DNA of 64,000 nucleotides from Arthrobacter sp. C2 (GCA_024207135.1 CP042428.1:2418001-2482000); one strand, 5' to 3'; positions 17,106 to 25,859 are shown, counted from the first letter of the stretch. Notes: generated by a model from the letters alone, not told the origin. Numbers and translations are program-made.

Positions 17106-17675
17106 TCAGTGGGTGTAGATGATTTCCACTCGCCGGTTTGCCGCAAAGGTCGAGGGCTCCTTGGGGTCCTCGCGCACGGCCGGCACGGTGGCGGCCAGTC
17201 CCCTGGCTTTCAGCGTCAGGTCCTTGCGCTCCGCCTTCAGGACGGCTGCAACCGCATTGGCCCGGTCGGTGGAAAGCTTTTTGTTGCCCACCGTGCTCTT
17301 GACCGAGTCGGTGTGGCCGTTCACTTCCACCGTTGCACCCTTTGGGATCTTGTTCGCGAGCGCCCTCAGCCGAGCTCCGGCGGCGGAGGGGATCTTGGAA
17401 CTGTCGGGCGTGAACAAGATGTCGGTGGCCAGGCTGATCGTTGTTTCCCCCGCCGTGGTATCCACCTGTTCGACCGGCTTGACCGAACGGTCGGCGGCCC
17501 AGACGCGGATGCTTCCACGGGTGTCCCAGGAGCTCACCGACCTGTCCAGTTGTTCCCTGGTCGGCTCGGGCAGTTCCCGGGGGCTGTCGTAGGATGCCTG
17601 GGCCGGGAGGGCCTGCAGTCCGAGGGACGCCGCAAGGAGCACGGCGAGCACTGCCCGCGTGCAAGTGCCGCTCAT
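17106..17675 (-). CDS. Secreted OmpA-domain protein
   Basis: A 189-residue exported protein. A signal peptide ends near PAQAS (about residue 28). The C-terminal OmpA/MotB domain shows ISLATDILFTPDSSKI, GATVEVNGHTDS, LSTDRANAVAAVLK and ANRRVEIIY, with the Asp and Arg residues that bind the diaminopimelate side chain of peptidoglycan in known structures. An actinobacterium has no outer membrane, so this domain probably tethers the protein to the cell wall. Its start overlaps the stop of the upstream lipoprotein gene by four bases, so the two are coupled and likely act together. Confidence 0.88.
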   Translation of the reverse strand: MSGTCTRAVLAVLLAASLGLQALPAQASYDSPRELPEPTREQLDRSVSSWDTRGSIRVWAADRSVKPVEQVDTTAGETTISLATDILFTPDSSKIPSAAGARLRALANKIPKGATVEVNGHTDSVKSTVGNKKLSTDRANAVAAVLKAERKDLTLKARGLAATVPAVREDPKEPSTFAANRRVEIIYTH

Positions 17676-18244
17676 CGTTGCACCGGCACGTCGGGGAATT
17701 CGGCCATTGCATCAAGCACGCGCAAGTCAAAAGATTCATTTTCGTCTTCAGGGGCCGCGTAGACGCCCCACCAAATGACCGGTTCATGGTTGGTCGTCTC
17801 GGTGTGCACGCGGTCCGTCGCCCAGGTGTAAACGGATTCGGTCAGCAGCGAATATTCCTTGAGGTTTTCCCGGTCGACCAGCCGCGGATTGAACGTTACG
17901 TTTCCGGTCATGTCGTAGACGGAAACGGCCTCGGAATCGCTGACGGACGCGAAGTCCGGAGTGAGCACCAACTTCAGGACCATCGTTTTCCCCTCGACCG
18001 CCAGGGACTGGACGCCGAAGGTCACCTTGTCGTCCTTGGAGCCTGGAATCTTGTACTCCTGCTGGGCGATCACCGTCCCGGTATCGACCGACACGACGCG
18101 AGCCGGAGCGCCTTCGTCCGCGGCGGCGGCTTCAACCGGTGAATTGGTTTCCGTGGAGACAGGCGCCTGGTTCTGAACGCTGCATCCGGCCAGCAAAGCG
18201 GTGGCCAGAAGGCCTGCGGCAACCAGGGAAAAGACGGGTCTCAT
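17672..18244 (-). CDS. Lipoprotein of unknown function
   Basis: A 190-residue protein with a lipoprotein signal peptide: basic start, hydrophobic run and lipobox LLAGC (C about residue 21). The mature part looks all-beta (KVTFGVQSLAVEGKTMVLKLVLTP) and ends in an acidic stretch. Secreted lipoproteins of this style are often found upstream of OmpA-domain proteins in Arthrobacter relatives, from memory. The four-base overlap with the OmpA gene implies joint synthesis: one part anchored in the membrane by lipid, the other bound to peptidoglycan. Confidence 0.75.
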   Translation of the reverse strand: MRPVFSLVAAGLLATALLAGCSVQNQAPVSTETNSPVEAAAADEGAPARVVSVDTGTVIAQQEYKIPGSKDDKVTFGVQSLAVEGKTMVLKLVLTPDFASVSDSEAVSVYDMTGNVTFNPRLVDRENLKEYSLLTESVYTWATDRVHTETTNHEPVIWWGVYAAPEDENESFDLRVLDAMAEFPDVPVQR

Positions 18245-18369
18245 GACTCTCCAGGTGGTGTATCGGCGAGACGTCGGTTCCCGCCATGGGCTCGGGGATC
18301 AACCCTCAATTGTTCCGGATTCCCATGTCAAAGACCATTTAAGACAGCTTGGGTCCAGTCCCTGGATCT

Positions 18370-19326
18370 TCAACCCGCGGGGATCGCCTGCTTTGGGCAT
18401 TGCGAGGTGAGGATTCGCTTGATCCCTTCATGCTCGGACTTGGTCATCCATAACCTGTGCTTGGCCTTGACCGCGGTCTGCCGTGCGACGTAGGAACAAC
18501 GGAACGGCTTGTTCGGCGGCAACCACGTGGCCGCATCCGAATCGCCCTTGGAAGCATTTGACGGACCATCGACAGCCAAGAGGTTCAGTGGGTCATTGGC
18601 AAAGGCCACTCGCTGCTCTTCGGTCATCATTTGCGCACCCTTTTGCCAGGCATCGGACAGCGCCACGACGTGGTCGATCTGGACCTTGGTACTGGTCCCC
18701 TGCCCGCGTACGAAATCGATGCGTTTTCCGGTGAACGGGTCCGCGAGCACACCGCTGGTGATGACGCAGCCGTTGGTCCCCGGCTTCGCCTCGATCCCTT
18801 TCAGGTCACGACGCAGCATGTCGTTGCGGGCATCGCAGCCGTTGCGGTCCGGATCCTTCCAGCCGCTGCCGAACAAGCTGCGTTCGTAACCGGTCTTCGG
18901 TGCCCGCCCCTTGATCTGGATGCCCGCAAGTTGGCGCAGCGTCGTGCCGGCCTTGGCTTGGGTGGGGTTTGCACTGCCGGACGGTGGTGCCGGTGCCGCA
19001 GAGGCGTCTGCAGGTGCCTGCGATGGCTCGGCCGGCGCCTGGGCCTTTTCGGCCGACGGTTCGGGTTCGGATACGGCAACTGCTGCTGGTGCCTCCGGCG
19101 TGGGTGCCTCCGACCAAACCACCAAGGGTTCCGCGGTTGGAGCCTCTGACCAGATAACCGGCGCAGCACCAGCCGGGGTTTCGATGCCCGCTCCCGTGCA
19201 AGATACCAACACCAAGCCGAGTGCCAAGGCCATCCCCGAAAGAAGGATGGCAGTTCCGGTCCTGTTGCTGGGTTTCGGGTTCCTCCGCGTTGTGGAACCA
19301 GCCGGTGTCGACCCTTCGTCGCTACT
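18370..19326 (-). CDS. HNH/DUF1524-family nuclease lipoprotein
   Basis: Probable 318-residue exported lipoprotein. A short basic start, a hydrophobic segment (TAILLSGMALALGLVLVSC) and a lipobox cysteine are followed by a long Ala/Pro/Glu linker with a near-duplicated VWSEAPT motif. The DUF1524 (GmrSD C-terminal-like) domain then shows VQIDHVVALSDAW, DPLNLLAVDGPSNASKGDSDAATWLPP and CSYVARQTAVKAKH. The His and Asn of DHV...N..N fit an HNH metal site, so it is probably an extracellular or membrane-held DNase. The start is assigned to a GTG that overlaps the stop of the Excalibur gene by five bases; an earlier ATG would overlap it by 86 bases. Confidence 0.8.
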   Translation of the reverse strand, partial: SSDEGSTPAGSTTRRNPKPSNRTGTAILLSGMALALGLVLVSCTGAGIETPAGAAPVIWSEAPTAEPLVVWSEAPTPEAPAAVAVSEPEPSAEKAQAPAEPSQAPADASAAPAPPSGSANPTQAKAGTTLRQLAGIQIKGRAPKTGYERSLFGSGWKDPDRNGCDARNDMLRRDLKGIEAKPGTNGCVITSGVLADPFTGKRIDFVRGQGTSTKVQIDHVVALSDAWQKGAQMMTEEQRVAFANDPLNLLAVDGPSNASKGDSDAATWLPPNKPFRCSYVARQTAVKAKHRLWMTKSEHEGIKRILTSQCPKQAIPAG

Positions 19327-20281
19327 CACAGGCGATGCCGTCGCCGTCGCGGTCCAGTTTGCGGCTGTATCCCGGTTCGCCCCTGTAGATCGGGGCAGCC
19401 CCGGCATTCCTCACCGCGGTGCAGTTCTGGTAATGGGTGCTGGAGGGACTCTTCCGAACCTCTGCCTCGGCGATCTTCTTTTTGCGGGCCTTTTCTGCGG
19501 CCAGGGCTGCCTTGGCCTCAGCTGCTTTCTTGGCCTTTTCGGCTGCCGCCGCTTTCGCCTTCTTGGCGTCGGCCGCTTCCTTGGCCTTCGCCGCTGCCGC
19601 CGCTTTCGCCTTCTTGGCGTCGGCCGCTTCCTTGGCCTTCGCCGCTTCCGCAGCTTCCACCTTCTTGGCCTCGGCTGCTTCCTTGGCCTTCGCAGCTGCC
19701 GCCGCTTCCGCCGTCTTGGCCTGCTCGGCTTCCTTCGCCTCGGCTGCCGCTGCCTCGTCCAACTTCTTCTGGGTTTCGGCTTCGCGGGCTACCGCAAGGT
19801 CGGTCTCGGCACGATCGTGGGTCTCCTGGTCGACCCAGATCAGCGCGCCGGTTGCATCCTCGTCGCAATAATTATTGTCATCGCCCTGGGTCATGACCTG
19901 GTGGTCGAATTCGCAGGACTTGCCGATGAAGCTCGCGAGGTCCGCCTGGAGCGTCTCGGCCACCGCTGGTTCTTCGAGCAAGGCCTCCGGGTTGGCAGTC
20001 CCCTCGGTGCCGCTCAAGGCACCGCCTGCAATCGTCAGGACCAGCGCCGCGCCAGCGACCCCGGCCCCGAACTTGCGATTCGGGATCCTTGCCCATTTGA
20101 TGCCGTTGGCCAGCAAGGCCACGATGCCGAGGATCAGGGCGATGATTCCGGCAAAAATCATCAACCCCGGCAGCGCCCCGGCGATACCCAACAGGAGCAG
20201 GACCGCAACGGCAAGCCCCAACCAAATCCAACGCACGTTCTTCCGCCGTTTCAACGGCACCGATTCATTGCTCCAGCTCAC
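19322..20281 (-). CDS. Membrane protein with alanine/lysine repeats and C-terminal Excalibur domain
   Basis: A 319-residue protein. Two or three helices lie near residues 18-90, then a short globular part with cysteines (GKSCEFDHQV, NNYCDED). A long Ala/Lys/Glu rod (about 165-270) has 17-residue repeats, and the C-terminus is an Excalibur calcium-binding domain (CTAVRNAGAAPIYRGEPGY, DRDGDGIACE). Excalibur domains occur on secreted actinobacterial and firmicute proteins, often with nucleases. The rod could project the domain through the wall. The downstream nuclease lipoprotein starts inside this gene's stop codon, so the two are coupled and probably function together. Confidence 0.85.
   Translation of the reverse strand: MSWSNESVPLKRRKNVRWIWLGLAVAVLLLLGIAGALPGLMIFAGIIALILGIVALLANGIKWARIPNRKFGAGVAGAALVLTIAGGALSGTEGTANPEALLEEPAVAETLQADLASFIGKSCEFDHQVMTQGDDNNYCDEDATGALIWVDQETHDRAETDLAVAREAETQKKLDEAAAAEAKEAEQAKTAEAAAAAKAKEAAEAKKVEAAEAAKAKEAADAKKAKAAAAAKAKEAADAKKAKAAAAEKAKKAAEAKAALAAEKARKKKIAEAEVRKSPSSTHYQNCTAVRNAGAAPIYRGEPGYSRKLDRDGDGIACE
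19548..19700 (-). repeat. Three tandem 51-bp coding repeats
   Basis: Units at 19548-19598 and 19599-19649 are nearly identical; the unit at 19650-19700 is diverged. Each encodes 17 residues of the pattern KAKEAADAKKAKAAAAA in the Excalibur protein. The length is a multiple of three, so copy-number change keeps the frame. This is a coding repeat, not a CRISPR or intergenic element. Confidence 0.85.
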
Positions 20282-20450
20282 GATTTCCCCAAACCTTCAA
20301 CTATTCCAACCAATAGCCAAACCATAGCCACGATTGCGCGGATGGTCATTTCTTACTTCGTGTTGCAGTCCTCCGATTCACCCAAACGTCGGGTGACAGC
20401 GATGAATGCGCTGCGGTGCGCACCGATTGTGACCCTCTGGCGGTGATACG

Positions 20451-20491
20451 CCGAAGGCCGGGACGCGCAAGATGCGTTCCCCGGCCTTCGG
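20451..20491. terminator. Strong hairpin terminator
   Basis: Perfect twelve-base arms CCGAAGGCCGGG (20451-20462) and CCCGGCCTTCGG (20480-20491) with an inner ACGC/GCGT pair. It lies 18 bases past the stop of the secreted-protein gene at 20510 and probably ends that transcript. It may also insulate the Excalibur gene promoter. Confidence 0.75.
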
Positions 20492-20509
20492 TTGGGTTGC
20501 CAGGCGTCG

Positions 20510-21709
20510 TCAGCGGACCACGCGCTCGAATCCGGCGCCGCCGGCACCGGTCCACCGGTACAGCTCCAGGGTTGCGGCTTCCTGCTTGTGCCCGCTGGAA
20601 TAGTCATCGAAGTCCCGCGCAACGTAGAAGTAGCCGTGGCCCACCGGCTCGATGCCGACATCCGCCTTGAACTCCCAGCCAAAGATGCCGGTGGACTCAT
20701 CGGGGATGCCGGCCTGGACCAACGACAGCAGCAGCCCGCTCTCATTGCCCGGCTGCCCGTGGAGCGTCCCTTCGCTCGGGGTTGCGGTGCCGTCCACGAC
20801 GTACAGGGTGCGGTTTGGGTAGCCGGGCTTGGACCCGCGGTAGACCCCGAGGTACCAGTTCTTGCTGGCTTCATCGTAGGCGAGGTTCTGGACACCGAAG
20901 TTGGTGTTTCCGGTGTGTACGAAGAACTTTCCGTCCACCTCGGCCGGTCCCGAGGAGTGCGGGTCCTGCTGGGTCAGCGGTCGTTCGAACTTGCCCCAGC
21001 GGGAGACGTCGTACTGCAGAATGACCTGGTGGTTGTTGTCCTCGCGCTGGTTGTTCCGGTAGATCCCGTAGGCGACCATCAGTTGTTGCTTGCCGTTGGC
21101 GGCGCCGAAGGCCGGCCCGAAGGAAACCCCGTCGATGCCGCTGGAACCATAGCGGTGGTCGGCGGTGTTGGCGGTGTCTCCGTCAAAGATCCCGTTGCCG
21201 TCCAGGTCCGCCGTGAAGTCGTCGACAACTTCCTCCAGATAGACGGCGGTGACGATGCCCGAATTCTCCGCGTCCATGCCGATCTCGGTGATCTTCTCGA
21301 CGTCGAAGATTGCCATGTAGAAGGACTCGGCGGCCTTGTACTCGAGCGAACCGTAGACGCGGCCGTCCTGGGTGTTGAAGTCCAGGTCGCCGAGGTGGCC
21401 GGTGAAGCCCTCGACGGTTCCCACGACGTTGCCGTCCAGGTCGGTCTTCACGAGCATGTTGGTGAACGAGTGGTAGACGAAGCCGCCCTTTTCATCGATG
21501 GCGATGCCCTGGATGTGCCCGGCGTCCCAGGAGCCGGAGTCGATGCTCGTCGGGTACCGGTCGATGGCCTTTTCCGGTGCCGCGTGCACGGGCGGTCCTT
21601 GTGGATCGGGGGTGCCGGCGGCCAGTGCCGCGCTCGGAGCAACGAGCCCGGCGAGCAGGCCGAGAGCCAGGCAGAGTACGGCGGTGATGGGCATGGGCTT
21701 TTGCGGCAT
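20510..21709 (-). CDS. Secreted protein of unknown function, likely beta-propeller
   Basis: A 399-residue exported protein with a clear Sec signal (hydrophobic run to PSAALAA, residue about 32). The mature part has repeated short beta motifs: HIQGIAIDEKGGFVYHSF, GHLGDLDFNTQDGRVYGSL and GVQNLAYDEASKNWYLGVY. These are typical of a six- or seven-bladed propeller, with acidic DLDGNGIFDGD loops that may bind calcium. No catalytic motif is recognised. The start is the ATG with GAAGGA about ten bases upstream; a longer frame reaching 21829 has no site. It is a single-gene unit with a strong terminator. Confidence 0.75.
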   Translation of the reverse strand: MPQKPMPITAVLCLALGLLAGLVAPSAALAAGTPDPQGPPVHAAPEKAIDRYPTSIDSGSWDAGHIQGIAIDEKGGFVYHSFTNMLVKTDLDGNVVGTVEGFTGHLGDLDFNTQDGRVYGSLEYKAAESFYMAIFDVEKITEIGMDAENSGIVTAVYLEEVVDDFTADLDGNGIFDGDTANTADHRYGSSGIDGVSFGPAFGAANGKQQLMVAYGIYRNNQREDNNHQVILQYDVSRWGKFERPLTQQDPHSSGPAEVDGKFFVHTGNTNFGVQNLAYDEASKNWYLGVYRGSKPGYPNRTLYVVDGTATPSEGTLHGQPGNESGLLLSLVQAGIPDESTGIFGWEFKADVGIEPVGHGYFYVARDFDDYSSGHKQEAATLELYRWTGAGGAGFERVVR

Positions 21710-21855
21710 GTCGTGGATGTCCTTCGGTTCGTTGGAGCAAGTGTGGCCGGGGCGCCCCAACACCCATGTGTTTCCCACCCTGACGCACCAGGCCCAACGC
21801 TTCCCCAGCGTTGCGTTAACCGGCGGCAAACTTCAGCCGTCCGTCCCGAAGTGGT

Positions 21856-22803
21856 TCAGCCCGCGGCCCAGGAATCCGTTTCCGCCCCGGCCCAGCGCAG
21901 CACCCGGAGGGCGCGCAGGGTGTTCCAGCGGCTCGGTTCGCCCTCGGGCGCATCGACCTGCAGGTAGACATCCCCGGGCCAGGCAACCCCGGAGGCCCAG
22001 CGCCCGTCCGCACCGCGGCGGGACAGCAGCGCCTCGATGGCCGGTTCCAGCCGCGCGTCGACGGTTCCGCCCGCGTCCCGGAAATAGTCCAGGGCGCGCA
22101 GCACGTCGTAGAACCAGTACGGCGGGAAGGAGAAGTTCAGGTAGCGCCCGTTGGCCACCTCCCCGGTGGAAAGCCTGCGGTGGAGCGAGCGCTTCAGCAG
22201 GTATTCCTCGCCTCGCTTCCGGGCCTCGGCGAGCGCGGCCTGAACCTGGCCCACCGCGCGTTCGTGTTCGAGCAGTCCCTCGAGCACGCAGAGCGTGGTG
22301 TCGAAGGAGGCGACCGTGGATGACTCGGGCGCCTCGCAATTCCATCCGCCATCGAGGAGTTGTTCGGCGAGCAGCCGGGCGGTGATCCGTTCGGCGCCTT
22401 CGCCGAGCACACCGAAGTAGGCGCCCTGGGAGAGCACGCCGCCGTTGATGCAGGGTTCGACCTCGCCGTTGAAGTAGGGCAGGTTGTCCCAGTACTTCCA
22501 GGTGACAGACTTGTGGACCCGATCCACGGCGGTGTGCACGCCGGGAGCTGCGGGGTCGGCACCGAGGCGGCGCAGCAGCGCGAGCGACCAAAACACGGAC
22601 CGGCGGTCCTGGTCCTCGCCGTATTCGTCGTTGTTCCAATAGCCGCGCGCGTCCTGCAGCGCGAGCACCTGTGCACCGTGCCCCTCCAGCGCGACACGGG
22701 CCCGTTCCCGGGCCACCTCCGGCTCGGGCCTGTCCAACAGGTCGCGCATGACCTGCCAGCGGAGCGAGGGATCGGAGTCGAGCAGCCAGGTCGCGATGTC
22801 CAT
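21856..22803 (-). CDS. Terpene-cyclase/prenyltransferase-fold protein
   Basis: A 315-residue soluble protein with the alpha/alpha barrel repeats seen in squalene-hopene cyclases: SVFWSLALLRRLGADP, LLDGGWNCEAPESSTVASFDTTL, RYLNFSFPPYWFYDVLRAL and GADGRWASGVAWPGDVY. It is far shorter than a true squalene cyclase (about 630) and lacks an obvious DXDD acid motif, so cyclisation of squalene is doubtful. Annotation pipelines usually call such proteins 'squalene cyclase'. The start is the ATG just inside the ABC operon boundary. It lies 38 bases after the ABC permease stop and may be co-transcribed. Confidence 0.65.
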   Translation of the reverse strand: MDIATWLLDSDPSLRWQVMRDLLDRPEPEVARERARVALEGHGAQVLALQDARGYWNNDEYGEDQDRRSVFWSLALLRRLGADPAAPGVHTAVDRVHKSVTWKYWDNLPYFNGEVEPCINGGVLSQGAYFGVLGEGAERITARLLAEQLLDGGWNCEAPESSTVASFDTTLCVLEGLLEHERAVGQVQAALAEARKRGEEYLLKRSLHRRLSTGEVANGRYLNFSFPPYWFYDVLRALDYFRDAGGTVDARLEPAIEALLSRRGADGRWASGVAWPGDVYLQVDAPEGEPSRWNTLRALRVLRWAGAETDSWAAG

Positions 22804-22841
22804 TCCCCCATTCTTGCGTGGCGGACTGCCGGGCACCAGTG

Positions 22842-23657
22842 TCAGGAGAGCACGTCCTTGCTGGCGAACCTGCCGTAGGCCAGGGCACCGAAGACCAGCA
22901 GGTACCCGCCCTGCAGCAGTGCGTTCTGCCCGAATTCGGCCCAGCGGATCGGGTCCCGCAGCAGGTCGGCGAAGCCGAGCCAGTGGTGGGTGAACAACCA
23001 CGGATGCAGCCAGTCAAGCTGCGGCAGCTGGCCCAGGATCTGCGCGGCCACGGCGATCACCGCGATGGCGGCCATGGCGCCGACGGGCACGTCGGTCAGC
23101 GTGGAGATGAATAGGCCCACGGCGGCCAGGCCGATCAACGACACCGCCACATACAGCGCGATCAAGCCCACGCGAAGCAGCGCCGCCGGCGCGGAGACGG
23201 TGGTCCCGGACAGCAGCGTCACGGGCCCCACGGGAAAAAGCAAGGACCCGATGCCCAGCCCGCACGCCGCGACCATGACGGTGGCCGAGAGGCAGAAGAG
23301 CGCCGCCACGGTGAACTTGACCAGCAGCAGGCGCGGGCGCGAAACCGGCGCGGTGAGCAGGTAGCGCAGCGTGCCGCTCCCGGCTTCCCCGGCAATGGTG
23401 TCCCCGGCAACCACGGCCACGGTCAGCGGCAGGAAGAGCGGGATGCACACCAGGAGCCCGGTGATGGCGACGAAAAACCCGTTCCCGGCCACCCGGTCCA
23501 GGAATGCTGGGCCGCGCCCGGTGGGCGGTCCCGAGGTCAGGCGCACCGCGACGGCGATGAGCACCGGCACCGCGCCCAGGGCCAGCAGCATCGCCCAGGT
23601 GCGGCGCCGCCGATACAGCAGGACGACTTCGTTGGCCAGCAATCCCCTATTGGACAA
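22842..23657 (-). CDS. ABC-2 type transporter permease
   Basis: A 271-residue membrane protein with about six helices. The first loop motif GDTIAGEAGSGTLRYLLTAPVSRPRLL is the hallmark of ABC-2 permeases of the NatB/YhaP/BcrB type. It pairs with the ATPase encoded immediately upstream; the genes overlap by 11 bases. Together they should form an exporter. The substrate is not evident; candidates include peptides, lipids or ions. The upstream LolA-like protein suggests a cell-envelope cargo. Confidence 0.87.
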   Translation of the reverse strand: MSNRGLLANEVVLLYRRRRTWAMLLALGAVPVLIAVAVRLTSGPPTGRGPAFLDRVAGNGFFVAITGLLVCIPLFLPLTVAVVAGDTIAGEAGSGTLRYLLTAPVSRPRLLLVKFTVAALFCLSATVMVAACGLGIGSLLFPVGPVTLLSGTTVSAPAALLRVGLIALYVAVSLIGLAAVGLFISTLTDVPVGAMAAIAVIAVAAQILGQLPQLDWLHPWLFTHHWLGFADLLRDPIRWAEFGQNALLQGGYLLVFGALAYGRFASKDVLS

Positions 23658-24618
23658 GGTCGAACCCCTCCCCGGTCAGCGCCACGAAGCGTTCCTCCAG
23701 GCTTGCCGGCTGGACCGTAAATCCGCGCACGCGCACCCCGGCCGCCACGAGCCCCTCGACCAGGTGCTCGGGTTCCGGGGCCTCCGGGCCCAGGACCGCA
23801 CCCACGATCCCGTCCTCCCCGCCGGGCACCGGCTCAACCTGGGGATCCAGGCCCAGCCGGGACAGCACCGCCATGGCCACGCCCGTGTCCGGAGTTGCCA
23901 CCTTCACCCCGCGCCGGCCCTGGGCACGCAACTGCTCCAGCGTTCCCTGGGCCACGAGGTTCCCCACGCTCATCACCGCCACGTGGCTGCAGATCTGTTC
24001 GATCTCGGAGAGCAGGTGGCTGGAGACGAACACCGTGGTCCCCTCCGTGGCCAGTGCGCTGATCAGGTGCCTGACCTCGCGGGTTCCCTGCGGGTCCAGG
24101 CCGTTGGTCGGCTCGTCGAGCACCAGCAGCTCGCGTTCGCGCAGCAACGCGTTGGCGATCCCCAGCCGCTGCTTCATGCCCAGCGAGTAGGCGTGCACCG
24201 GAAGCTTCGCGGCCTTGCCGAGCCCGACCTTTTCCAGTGCCGCATCCACGCGGCGGGTCCGGGTGGAGCGGTCGGCGGTGGCATCGGCGCAATCGAGGCG
24301 GGTGAGGTTGGCCCTTCCGCTGAGGAAAAGGTGGAAGGCCGGGCCTTCGACCAGGGCGCCGACCCTCGGCAGCACCTCGCCTGCCGCTGCTGGCATGGGT
24401 TGGGAGAGCAGGGAGATGGTTCCGCTGCTGGGGGTTGCCAGGCCCAGCAGCATGCGGATGGTGGTGGTCTTGCCGGAGCCGTTGGGTCCCAGGAATCCGA
24501 AGACCGAGCCGCGCGGCACGGCCAAATCGAGGTTGTTGACCGCGCGGCGTTTCCCGAAGCTCTTGCCCAGCCCCGCGGTCTGGATGGCGAGGTCGCCGGA
24601 CTCCGGCACCCCGGTCAC
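23647..24618 (-). CDS. ABC transporter ATP-binding protein
   Basis: A 323-residue ATPase. Walker A (GPNGSGKTT), Q-loop region, signature YSLGMKQRLG, Walker B (LLVLDEPTNGLDP) and H-loop (SSHLLSEIEQ) are all intact. The C-terminal ~80-residue extension is typical of NatA/CcmA-like exporters. It begins at a GTG in a GTGA overlap with the stop of the LolA-like gene, and its end overlaps the permease start, so all three are translated as a coupled set. It energises the ABC-2 permease. Confidence 0.93.
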   Translation of the reverse strand: MTGVPESGDLAIQTAGLGKSFGKRRAVNNLDLAVPRGSVFGFLGPNGSGKTTTIRMLLGLATPSSGTISLLSQPMPAAAGEVLPRVGALVEGPAFHLFLSGRANLTRLDCADATADRSTRTRRVDAALEKVGLGKAAKLPVHAYSLGMKQRLGIANALLRERELLVLDEPTNGLDPQGTREVRHLISALATEGTTVFVSSHLLSEIEQICSHVAVMSVGNLVAQGTLEQLRAQGRRGVKVATPDTGVAMAVLSRLGLDPQVEPVPGGEDGIVGAVLGPEAPEPEHLVEGLVAAGVRVRGFTVQPASLEERFVALTGEGFDLVQ

Positions 24619-25859
24619 TTTCCGTTGGCCACGGCCTGCAGCCGGGCCAGAGAGACCAGGCCAAGGACCATGCGCCCGTCGTCGGTGAGCAAGACGTTGA
24701 GCAGCGAGGTGTGCAGCAGCTTGCCGCCCTCCACCGGGGTTGCCAGCTGGTTCAGCATCGCGTTCCCGGCCACCTCCTTGGGGACGTCCTTGGCCGGGAC
24801 CACCACCACGGTGTCCCAACCGGTGCCCCTGATGGAATCGGGGCGTTGCATTGCTTTCTTGTGGCCGGGCTTGTCGGTATCGAATCGGTGCCCCGGTTGC
24901 TTGCCAGGCTTGGCATTGCCGGGCTTGTGGCCCAACTTTTTGCCGGGATTGGCGGCATCGGGATGGTGTCCGGGCTTGTCCTTCAGTGCCCGCGGCGGGA
25001 CCTTGTGTTCGTTCACCTTGGCCCCCGCCGGCGGGGTGAACTCAAAGAGGTTGGCTGCGGGAGTGCCCGGGGTGAAGCTTGTGAATCCCACGGAAACCGC
25101 GGGGTTCGTTTGTCCCACGGCGTCCACCACGACCTGCAGCGGTGCCCCGGTGGCCGCATCGACCCCGATGCTCACCTTCGCAACCAGGGAGTCGTCGCTG
25201 CGCGGGACCAATTCGAGGGTGTAGGCATCGCGGTCGGCAATCCGGGGCCCGTCGGCCACGCTCATGTCGGTGTTTTGACCCATGGCTTCCAGGATCTTGT
25301 CTGCCATGGCTCCGGGTGTCGGCGGCATCGTCGAATGCTTCGAGGAGGCCTTCTTGGGGAAGCCGGGAACCACGATGTGGTCCGCGGTGTTGCTGGAGGA
25401 GTCGTAATGCCACAGCGAGGAACCATTGCGGATGAAATTCTGTTCATCCATGCCGTCAAGCACCTGGATCCGTGCCTTGTCGGGTCCGTCGACGTAGACC
25501 TGGGCCTCGTGGGTGCCGGAGAGTGCCGCGAGCATGTCCAACAGGTGCGCTTCGGGGGGAGCCGAGGTTGAATCGGGCGACGCGGAAGCACCGGGGCCAG
25601 GGCTCGCGTCCGGGGTTGCCATCGTGCCGTTGCTTCCCAGATCCGGCAGCCGGGGAATTCCGAGGTCCAGGGTTGCACTCGTGCTTCCGGAGAAGTCGGT
25701 GACCTTGGAATCGACAATCATCTGCAGGACCTGCTGCGGCGTCTTGGGCTCGAGCTGCACCTGCGCGTCGGCGGCGATCGAGGCCCCGATGGCGAAGGCC
25801 GCAATGACTGCGGGCGCCAGCACGGCAGGTATCCATTTCTTGAGCACAGCGGGTTTCAT
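24615..25859 (-). CDS. Secreted LolA/RseB-like protein with KPG-rich linker
   Basis: A 414-residue exported protein. A basic start and hydrophobic segment end near IAADAQ. Then comes a LolA/RseB-like half-barrel: PKTPQQVLQMIVDSKVTDFSGS, ARIQVLDG, FIRNGSSLWHYDS, and a VSIGVDAATGAPLQVVVDA segment. Near residue 290 a basic linker rich in KPGH/KPGK (about 45 residues) interrupts the fold, followed by a domain ending LTDDGRMVLGLV. Family members bind lipid or sense envelope state. It is first in a coupled three-gene unit with an ABC exporter, suggesting delivery or sensing of a lipid-like substrate. The chosen ATG has only a weak site. Confidence 0.75.
   Translation of the reverse strand: MKPAVLKKWIPAVLAPAVIAAFAIGASIAADAQVQLEPKTPQQVLQMIVDSKVTDFSGSTSATLDLGIPRLPDLGSNGTMATPDASPGPGASASPDSTSAPPEAHLLDMLAALSGTHEAQVYVDGPDKARIQVLDGMDEQNFIRNGSSLWHYDSSSNTADHIVVPGFPKKASSKHSTMPPTPGAMADKILEAMGQNTDMSVADGPRIADRDAYTLELVPRSDDSLVAKVSIGVDAATGAPLQVVVDAVGQTNPAVSVGFTSFTPGTPAANLFEFTPPAGAKVNEHKVPPRALKDKPGHHPDAANPGKKLGHKPGNAKPGKQPGHRFDTDKPGHKKAMQRPDSIRGTGWDTVVVVPAKDVPKEVAGNAMLNQLATPVEGGKLLHTSLLNVLLTDDGRMVLGLVSLARLQAVANGK

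Noticed and set aside
19548-19700. CRISPR-like direct repeats
   Set aside because: The units are contiguous 51-bp coding repeats with no spacers.
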